Source of the DNA: DHVE2 group archaeon
GTDB lineage: Archaea > Thermoplasmatota > Thermoplasmata > Thermoplasmatales > Aciduliprofundaceae
Reading direction: 5' to 3'
DNA: 5,481 bases
Assembly (NCBI GenBank): GCA_027056155.1
Contig: JALULR010000136.1
Coordinates: 3,826-9,306, forward strand
Made by a program: the position numbers and the translations under genes. This document shows positions 1 through 4,630 of the stretch, piece after piece. Numbering within the stretch: position 1 is the stretch's first letter; every line of letters begins with the position of its first letter. The notes under the pieces are model-generated. The model was not told the DNA's origin and did not search any database. It saw only the letters and a program-made list of their open reading frames with translations.

Positions 1-1
1 T

Positions 2-577
2 AGTGCGAGACTCACGCTCATATTTTTTGTATCGGGTATTGCGGCTAATATTGGCTACTCCCTGTTTTTATATACCATGGGCGTTAATTCGGTGTTAATA
101 GGTGCATCTGGAGCCATATTCGGTGTGATGGGTGCGTTCATAATCATGTATCCCAACGATGAAATTGCGTTTTTTCTAGGCCCCATACTGATGCCTAAAA
201 TAAAGGTCAAAATTGCTATACTTGCGTTGCTTCTAATAGAGTTCATTTCTACGCTTCTATGGATCAATGATAATATTGCGCATGGTGCCCATGTGATAGG
301 CGCGGTTACAGGCGCACTTCTCGGTCTTTATTACATAAAACGAAAGCCGCAGTTGAACAAATCAGGGTTAGAAACTGCAGAGCTATTTAACGCAACTTTT
401 GAAGAGCTTGCAACTACCGATAAGCTTCGCAGGATTTACGCTCGAATCTTGGGGGAAGATGATGAGCCTATTCGCAAGGCATGGATAGAAGAGTTTTTCA
501 AGGAGAAATTTGGCGCTGCTCGGCTAGAAGGAAAATATATCATAGCAAACAATAAAAAATATAGGGTGTATAAGTGA
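2..577 (+). CDS. Rhomboid family intramembrane serine protease (5' truncated by window edge)
   Basis: The reading frame is open from base 2 to a TGA at 575-577, giving 191 residues with the 5' part outside the window. Rhomboids cleave transmembrane segments of substrates inside the membrane using a Ser-His dyad. Both residues are visible. The motif GASGAIFGVMGA places the catalytic Ser codon at 107-109. HGAHVIGAVTG matches the HxxGxxxG last-helix motif, with the catalytic His codon at 290-292. Hydrophobic helices are seen at roughly 14-85, 95-155, 205-260 and 280-337, matching the last four core helices of the family. The missing part should hold the first helices and the L1 loop. After the last helix comes a charged cytosolic tail of about 79 residues (338-574), rich in Glu, Lys and Arg and of no recognised domain. 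rtcA starts 6 bp downstream, suggesting co-transcription. The family call is firm; the substrate cannot be inferred. Confidence 0.9.
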   Translation, partial: SARLTLIFFVSGIAANIGYSLFLYTMGVNSVLIGASGAIFGVMGAFIIMYPNDEIAFFLGPILMPKIKVKIAILALLLIEFISTLLWINDNIAHGAHVIGAVTGALLGLYYIKRKPQLNKSGLETAELFNATFEELATTDKLRRIYARILGEDDEPIRKAWIEEFFKEKFGAARLEGKYIIANNKKYRVYK

Positions 578-583
578 GCGAAG

Positions 584-1564
584 ATGATAATTGATGGCTC
601 TTATGGTGAAGGTGGTGGTCAGATTCTGCGCACTGCGGTGGCGCTTTCATGCATACTCGGAGAAGATGTAAGAGTAATAAATATTAGAAAAGGCCGCACT
701 AAACCGGGGTTAAAGAATCAGCACATACATGGCATAAAGCTCGCCGCTGAGATGTGCGGCGCTGGGGTCGATGGCTTAGAGCTTGGCTCTACAGAGCTAT
801 CTTTTTCTCCATCGCGTATAAAGGGCGGTAATTATAGTGTTTGCATAAAAACTGCGGGTAGCATAACGCTAGTGCTTCAGGTTGCATTGCCCATAGCGCT
901 AGCTTCCGGTGAGCGGGTGCGTATTGATGTTACGGGTGGTACAGATGTTCCGTTCTCGCCGCCGGTGGATTACTATGCCCATGTTTTGTTTCCCTTACTC
1001 TCTAGATTTGGAGCGCGCATTAATGCACGGGTGATTGAGAGAGGTTACTATTCTAAAGGGGGTGGGCGAGTTATTGTAGAAATTGAGCCACGACCATTGG
1101 CACATATATCTTTGTTGAGCAGGGGCAAGATGATTAAGCACATAGCTTATGTGAATCAGAGAGCTCTGCCTGAGCACGTGCTGAGAAGAATTGAGAATGC
1201 GCTTGGGAATTTTGACATAATCGAAGACACAAAAACTGGCAGCATATCCACTGGCTGCGGGGTGGTTCTAGTGGCTGAGTATGAAAACACACTGCTCTCC
1301 GGCACGGCGCTATGCCGTAAAGGCATACGAGCAGAACGCGTGGCAGAAATGGCAAAAACCGCGTTGTTAGAAGAAACACGCTCTTCGGGCACTGTAGACC
1401 GGCACATGGCTGACCACTTGCCAATTTTTGCCTTTGTTGCAGGAGCAGTGGAATACAAGCCCTCAGTACTCACTTCTCATGCCATTACAAATCTATGGCT
1501 TGTGGAGAAATTTGGAGCGAAGGTTGAAAAAGGTGATAAAATAAGTGTTCAAGCGTACATATAA
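584..1564 (+). CDS. rtcA: RNA 3'-terminal phosphate cyclase
   Basis: The product has 326 residues, near the usual length of about 340. RtcA converts an RNA 3'-phosphate to a 2',3'-cyclic phosphate using ATP, through a covalent AMP-histidine intermediate, and acts in RNA repair or processing. The N-terminus DGSYGEGGGQILRTA is the family signature and fixes the ATG at 584. RKGRTKPGLKNQH (about residues 36-48) is a second conserved block. Near the end, SGTVDRHMADHLP and LTSHAITNLWLVEKFG match the conserved C-terminal region; by comparison with the E. coli enzyme (His309), His299 in SHAITN should be the adenylated residue. The gene follows the rhomboid gene by 6 bp, and a GTGA at 574-577, overlapping the upstream stop, could pair with the 16S anti-Shine-Dalgarno. 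The 3' end overlaps the antisense PAC2 gene by 16 bp. No rtcB ligase is seen here. Confidence 0.96.
   Translation: MIIDGSYGEGGGQILRTAVALSCILGEDVRVINIRKGRTKPGLKNQHIHGIKLAAEMCGAGVDGLELGSTELSFSPSRIKGGNYSVCIKTAGSITLVLQVALPIALASGERVRIDVTGGTDVPFSPPVDYYAHVLFPLLSRFGARINARVIERGYYSKGGGRVIVEIEPRPLAHISLLSRGKMIKHIAYVNQRALPEHVLRRIENALGNFDIIEDTKTGSISTGCGVVLVAEYENTLLSGTALCRKGIRAERVAEMAKTALLEETRSSGTVDRHMADHLPIFAFVAGAVEYKPSVLTSHAITNLWLVEKFGAKVEKGDKISVQAYI
1524..1543 (-). terminator. Possible T-rich transcription terminator of the PAC2 gene
   Basis: Just past the PAC2 stop codon, the minus strand reads two short T-rich runs (TATTTTAT and CTTTTTC) without a clear hairpin. Archaeal RNA polymerase can terminate at such tracts. 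The site lies inside the rtcA coding region, and a chance origin from Lys codons of rtcA is equally possible. Confidence 0.22.
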
Positions 1565-2280
1565 TTCTTCGGCACTTGCTTAACCTGCGACGCTTTCTTT
1601 TGTATTTCTGAAATGTTCTCTTCAATTTTCTTTGCCTCTTCGTATAGTGGCTGCGGGTCTATTTTTACGCTGCCCAGCATGTGGTTTAGTATTTCTACGA
1701 TTCTGCCCGCTGCTCTTGCATCTGGGTAGTCTGGGTGCGCCTCTGCTAGCAGTGCTATTACATCGCGCTCTCTCTTCTTACCCTCTGTTAAAAGCACGCC
1801 TGTCACGCCGGTAATCACACCTTCTTCAAACTTGAGTACCTCATCAGGTATCTTTTTAGATGCGTAGTCGGTGCTTGCTACTCCATACACGTTTACCTTT
1901 TCTTTGTGTTCTTCGGTTATTAGTCCCTCGGGGGTGATAATTAGCTCAGCTCGCTTTTCGTCAGTCCAGTCAAGAATAAGTGAGGCGAGGGGCTTGGTAA
2001 TGGGTGTTGGAAGCTGAAACTCTGAGACAAATACCGCTATTTTCGTGTCTTGGGTGATGTTGCCTGCGTATACCCTAACTGGATTCAGAGGTTCCCATTT
2101 GCGTACTAGTGCCACTGATGGAAAGTAGTCACTATCTACAATGGCAATCTGCGATAGATTGAGGCTATCAATCACATAGTTTGCCACTATGGAGCTTACT
2201 AACCCCACCGACGGAAAACCGTCGATTATAACTGCGCCTCTCAAATCCATCTTTTTTAGCTCATAAATCTCCACGACCAT
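1549..2280 (-). CDS. PAC2-family proteasome assembly chaperone (PbaA/PbaB-like)
   Basis: The product has 243 residues and reads as a typical archaeal PAC2 protein. Family features are the N-terminal IIDGFPSVGLVSSIVANYVID (about residues 18-38), the FPSVALV segment (53-59), FVSEFQLP (84-91) and GVTGVLLTEGK (158-168), followed by ALLAEAHPDYPDARAA (176-191). A Lys/Glu-rich helix, likely coiled coil, occupies about 212-235. In Archaea, PbaA and PbaB help assemble the 20S proteasome; PbaB docks on the alpha ring through a C-terminal hydrophobic-Tyr-X (HbYX) motif. This protein ends in Met-Tyr-Ala, a good HbYX tail resembling those of proteasomal ATPases. That supports a proteasome-binding role, although PAC2 proteins without this role also exist. 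The ATG at 2280 has no Shine-Dalgarno but a TATA-like box about 25 bp upstream, so the transcript is probably leaderless. Whether it is the PbaA or PbaB ortholog cannot be told from sequence reading alone. Confidence 0.88.
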   Translation of the reverse strand: MVVEIYELKKMDLRGAVIIDGFPSVGLVSSIVANYVIDSLNLSQIAIVDSDYFPSVALVRKWEPLNPVRVYAGNITQDTKIAVFVSEFQLPTPITKPLASLILDWTDEKRAELIITPEGLITEEHKEKVNVYGVASTDYASKKIPDEVLKFEEGVITGVTGVLLTEGKKRERDVIALLAEAHPDYPDARAAGRIVEILNHMLGSVKIDPQPLYEEAKKIEENISEIQKKASQVKQVPKNYMYA

Positions 2281-2300
2281 AGTCCATGATGTTATTTGTA

Positions 2301-2316
2301 TTATTAAAAATTTTCT
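2301..2316 (-). promoter_or_regulatory. BRE/TATA promoter of the PAC2 gene (leaderless)
   Basis: On the minus strand, AGAAAA (2316-2311, BRE-like purine run) is followed directly by TTTTTAATAA (2310-2301, TATA-like). The centre of the TATA element lies about 25 bp upstream of the ATG at 2280. This is the spacing between TATA and transcription start in Archaea, so transcription should begin at or next to the start codon. No Shine-Dalgarno sequence is present, which agrees with a leaderless mRNA. Confidence 0.6.
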
Positions 2317-2344
2317 AAAATATGGTTGATTTCACTAAAACCGC

Positions 2345-2369
2345 AAAATCATGTATAAGTGCATGTTTT
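2345..2369. promoter_or_regulatory. Imperfect inverted repeat in the divergent promoter region
   Basis: AAAATCATG (2345-2353) and CATGTTTT (2362-2369) form an inverted repeat with one extra base in the left arm and an 8-base spacer. It lies between the two divergent promoters, about 65 bp upstream of the PAC2 start and 115 bp upstream of the response-regulator start. It could be an operator for a dimeric regulator, but the region is AT-rich and a chance match is possible. Confidence 0.25.
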
Positions 2370-2448
2370 AGTTTAGGCAAAGATGCTTTATTTTTATTTA
2401 TTTTACAGGCATGAAAAATCCTTATGTTACACTGTGCTGGGATTTCAT

Positions 2449-2464
2449 CAAAAGATATAAATAT
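2449..2464 (+). promoter_or_regulatory. BRE/TATA promoter of the response regulator/CheF-like operon
   Basis: CAAAA (2449-2453, BRE-like) followed by GATATAAATAT (2454-2464) is the best TATA match in the window. Its centre lies about 27 bp upstream of the ATG at 2486, so the transcript should start at or beside that codon and be leaderless. This decides the start of the response regulator, because the longer reading frame from 2411 would place the promoter inside the gene. Confidence 0.72.
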
Positions 2465-2485
2465 CATAACACGTATGTTCACGAC

Positions 2486-3076
2486 ATGGGATTTTCAGAG
2501 TCAAAACTTAAACTGCTATCTGTCGATGACGAAACGGAGATTACCAAGCTTGTGAGTCTTTATTTTTCCAAGAGGGGTTATGAGGTAATAGAAGCGCATA
2601 GCGGCCAAGAAGCAATACAGAAGATAGAGGAGAACCCGGATATTGACGTGCTCTTGTTAGATGTCATGCTTCCCGATATGAGCGGTGTAGAGATTTTAGA
2701 GCAGGTGCGCGATTATTTGAGTAATGCGGTAATTATCATGGTGAGCGGGGTTAATGATTTGGATACTGTTGTGAATAGTATGAAGCTAGGTGCTGATGAC
2801 TACACAGTAAAACCGTTTAGACTCGGAGAGTTAGAAAGCAAAATTGAGAATGCAATACATAAGAAAAGCATGAAAAGCATAAGCGATGGATTAACGGCGG
2901 AGGAGGCTATGGCTAAATTATCGCAGATTAAAGAGAGACACGTTGTTCTAACCTTCGTTTTCGAAGATGTGAACGAGCTAAACAAATTCACCGAGCTTCT
3001 TAAAAAGGAGCAAGAGGCGGATATCATAGATTTGCGTGTGGGGGAGAAGTACGAGGTAAGTGTGAGGATTAATTAG
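2486..3076 (+). CDS. Response regulator: receiver domain plus unassigned C-terminal alpha/beta domain
   Basis: The 196-residue product has a complete receiver domain at about residues 7-125. The acidic pair is Asp14-Asp15 in LLSVDDE, the phosphoacceptor is Asp59 in VLLLDVMLPDMSG, the conserved Ser/Thr is Ser87 in IIMVSG, the switch aromatic is Tyr106 in GADDY, and Lys109 lies in VKPF. It should therefore accept phosphate from a histidine kinase, though none is in the window. Residues 126-135 form a linker. Residues 136-196 form a second unit I do not recognise, predicted as helix, strand (VVLTFVF), helix (VNELNKFTELLKKE) and two strands (ADIIDLRV, KYEVSVRI). It is not an evident HTH, GGDEF or kinase domain. 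The start at 2486 is chosen because a strong TATA box lies 27 bp upstream. The CheF-like gene follows by 9 bp, so the two are probably co-transcribed and functionally linked. Confidence 0.9.
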   Translation: MGFSESKLKLLSVDDETEITKLVSLYFSKRGYEVIEAHSGQEAIQKIEENPDIDVLLLDVMLPDMSGVEILEQVRDYLSNAVIIMVSGVNDLDTVVNSMKLGADDYTVKPFRLGELESKIENAIHKKSMKSISDGLTAEEAMAKLSQIKERHVVLTFVFEDVNELNKFTELLKKEQEADIIDLRVGEKYEVSVRIN

Positions 3077-3085
3077 GGGTAGTAT

Positions 3086-3931
3086 ATGCAAGCTAACATA
3101 CTGGGGGAAGTTGATTACATACACCCATACGGAAAGGGATTCATGATATATACCGACAAAGAGTGGAGCAAGGGCAAGGTTAAGTTAGAGGGCAACACTT
3201 TAATTCTATTTGATGGAGAGTATCTGCGCATTCCGGTAGATTACATATTGAGTATTGATAAGAGCATTACTCTGCCCGCCATAAGAGAGGGTCGCGCTCT
3301 GCTTTTAGTTGAATATATGTCCATAAAGAGGAGAGAAAACATTTATCTGCTGCTCTCTGCCGAAGAGCGGTTTATAAGGAGACTGCGCCTCGAAATTTTA
3401 AAGGCTATAACATCGAAGACCCGCATAATGTTTAGAGTTGATGAAAAGTGGTACTCTGGCACAATGTCTGTAGCGGTAAATAGCATTGCATTTTCGTCGT
3501 TGAAGAGTTTCACCATTAATATCGAGGATATATCTAACATTGAGCGTACAAAGATAGAGTACGGTTTTAAGAAGATAGGTGTAATATCAATAGATTTTCA
3601 GCAAGGTAAAGAAAATAAGAACATCAAGGTTTTTGTCAATCCCTTAAAGCGTATGTTTTTCTGGCAGCTTATTACTCAGGTTATCGATGATTATATTAAC
3701 ACGGAGATTATGGCAAATCTCAGCAATCTTGACCGCATGATTATTCACCTGCTAAGCAAAGAGTGGAGCTACGAGGATATCATGCGTAAGCTAGAGCTAA
3801 GCGAAGATGAGATGGCGAGCATAGTGGAAAAGCTTGCAAAATACGGAATCATAAGGAAGATTATCATACTCAAGCTTACGGACAGGGGAAAGAAAGTAAT
3901 AACGCATATCAGTGAGGGAGATTTGCAATGA
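3086..3931 (+). CDS. CheF-like protein (DUF439-type): two PH-like repeats and a C-terminal winged helix
   Basis: The product has 281 residues and no signal peptide or membrane helix. Residues about 1-205 contain two similar beta-rich units. EWSKGKVKLEGNTLILF...IPVDYILSI (26-57) and KWYSGTMSVAVNSIAFS...INIEDISNI (121-152) align without gaps at an offset of 95 residues, sharing the Trp, Gly, Asn and three Ile positions. This W-x-x-G strand pattern and the overall length resemble CheF, the archaeal taxis protein that connects CheY with the archaellum motor. About residues 213-275 (LDRMIIHLLSKEWSYEDIMRKL...LTDRGKKVI) look like a winged helix. The gene lies 9 bp downstream of a response-regulator gene, as expected for a partner of a CheY-like protein; GGGGT at 3076-3080 is a modest ribosome binding site. 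No che or archaellum genes are visible, so the output could instead be transcriptional. The CheF assignment is inferred from pattern memory, not from a search. Confidence 0.6.
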   Translation: MQANILGEVDYIHPYGKGFMIYTDKEWSKGKVKLEGNTLILFDGEYLRIPVDYILSIDKSITLPAIREGRALLLVEYMSIKRRENIYLLLSAEERFIRRLRLEILKAITSKTRIMFRVDEKWYSGTMSVAVNSIAFSSLKSFTINIEDISNIERTKIEYGFKKIGVISIDFQQGKENKNIKVFVNPLKRMFFWQLITQVIDDYINTEIMANLSNLDRMIIHLLSKEWSYEDIMRKLELSEDEMASIVEKLAKYGIIRKIIILKLTDRGKKVITHISEGDLQ

Positions 3932-4583
3932 GCTCTGCTGCCTCATATAAATTTTTAGCGTGATAATCTCCGTACTTTGTAAATGTGCCGAGCTTCACTG
4001 CGAGCATGCCCACCTTTTTTGCACCAACCATGTCTCTCTTCTCAGAATCGCCGATGTATATTTTAGGTGTGCTCTTTGAGTTCTCCAACGCGAGCTCGAA
4101 AATCTTTGGATTTGGCTTGCCCACGCCAGCGTCCTCGGCGGTGGTTATTGAATCAAAAAGCTCTGCTATACCTAACGCATGGATAAGCGAGTCCGTGTAT
4201 GGTCTATCGCCGTCGGTTATTATGCCCATGTGCTCCGCCATAGCTCTAATTTTTTCGAGGCCTTCCTTTGCTCCGGGTGCGAGGCGCACGTGCTTTGCAT
4301 GGAACTTTGAGTACTCGTCCAAAACCCAATATGAATCATTGGCGCATAGCGGCTCTGGGGAAATTTGCTTCACCGCCTCGAGAATCAAAAATCTGATAGG
4401 GGTGTATTCTTTATCTCGTTTATCCATGTACGGTTTGCGGTATTCTTCAATCTTGCGCAGAATTTCCTCTGGGCTCATCTGTATTTTGAATCTTTTTCCA
4501 ATTGCCGCAGAGAGTTTGAGCATTGCAAGATTTTCGCTATCCATATCTGTTATTGTGCCGGTCATATCGAGATATATGTCCAT
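3909..4583 (-). CDS. HAD superfamily hydrolase with atypical DxT motif I
   Basis: Read from the ATG at 4583, the product has 224 residues, normal for a HAD phosphatase-like enzyme with a helical C1 cap (about residues 15-95). Motif I is YLDMTGTITD with nucleophile Asp6. Motif II is IITDGD (Thr123), motif III is VGKPNPKIF (Lys156), and motif IV is IYIGDSEKRDMVGAKKVGM (Asp179 and Asp184). HAD enzymes hydrolyse phosphate esters or related bonds through an aspartyl intermediate; the substrate cannot be inferred. The residue two after the nucleophile, normally the acid/base Asp in phosphatases, is Thr8. A longer frame reaches back to 4682, but its first 33 residues are Cys/Arg/Phe-rich, unlike the family, and antisense to the thiolase gene, so the start just before motif I is preferred. 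The 3' end overlaps the CheF-like gene by 23 bp. Confidence 0.87.
   Translation of the reverse strand: MDIYLDMTGTITDMDSENLAMLKLSAAIGKRFKIQMSPEEILRKIEEYRKPYMDKRDKEYTPIRFLILEAVKQISPEPLCANDSYWVLDEYSKFHAKHVRLAPGAKEGLEKIRAMAEHMGIITDGDRPYTDSLIHALGIAELFDSITTAEDAGVGKPNPKIFELALENSKSTPKIYIGDSEKRDMVGAKKVGMLAVKLGTFTKYGDYHAKNLYEAAELIANLPH
4571..4578 (+). promoter_or_regulatory. Candidate TATA box upstream of the tRNA thiolase gene
   Basis: GATATATG lies inside the HAD coding region. If it is used, transcription would start near 4600, just before AGGT (4601-4604), which could act as a ribosome binding site for an ATG at 4610. It competes with the model in which the A-tract at 4603-4612 is the TATA element for a leaderless start at 4631. 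Confidence 0.3.
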
Positions 4584-4602
4584 AAGGGTGAATGTGCAAA
4601 AG

Positions 4603-4612
4603 GTAAAAAATG
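4603..4612. promoter_or_regulatory. Possible shared TATA-like element between divergent HAD and thiolase genes
   Basis: GTAAAAAATG is centred near 4607, about 24 bp from both the HAD start (4583, minus) and the thiolase start (4631, plus). Purine-rich BRE-like runs flank it in both directions: GCAAAAGG on the plus strand and AAGAAC on the minus strand. One A/T tract could thus serve two leaderless transcripts. The match to the archaeal TATA consensus is only moderate. Confidence 0.35.
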
Positions 4613-4630
4613 TTCTTCCCATGCGGCCAT

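Larger units (their letters stand above)
2281..2485. other. Divergent intergenic region between the PAC2 and response-regulator genes
   Basis: This 205-bp stretch is the only sizeable gap in the window. It holds the PAC2 promoter (near 2301-2316), an imperfect inverted repeat (2345-2369), a T-rich tract at 2386-2406 that could be a second, weaker TATA region, and the strong TATA box of the response-regulator operon (2449-2464). I see no structured RNA or conserved small reading frame in it. Confidence 0.6.

Noticed and set aside
1134..1473. Minus-strand frames of 96 and 105 residues inside rtcA
   Set aside because: They are antisense to the conserved rtcA coding sequence, overlap each other in different frames and show no family features.
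2304..2318. AT-rich palindrome (6 of 7 pairs) at the PAC2 promoter
   Set aside because: It is made almost only of A and T and is explained by the BRE/TATA elements; such dyads are expected by chance in this composition.
2411..2485. N-terminal extension of the response regulator from the ATG at 2411
   Set aside because: It contains the strongest TATA box of the window at leaderless distance from the ATG at 2486, and its residues do not resemble the start of a receiver domain.
4610..4630. Earlier ATG for the thiolase, adding seven residues
   Set aside because: It is not excluded, because AGGT lies 5 bp upstream. It was set aside since family members begin directly before the first Cys-x-x-Cys, as they do from 4631.
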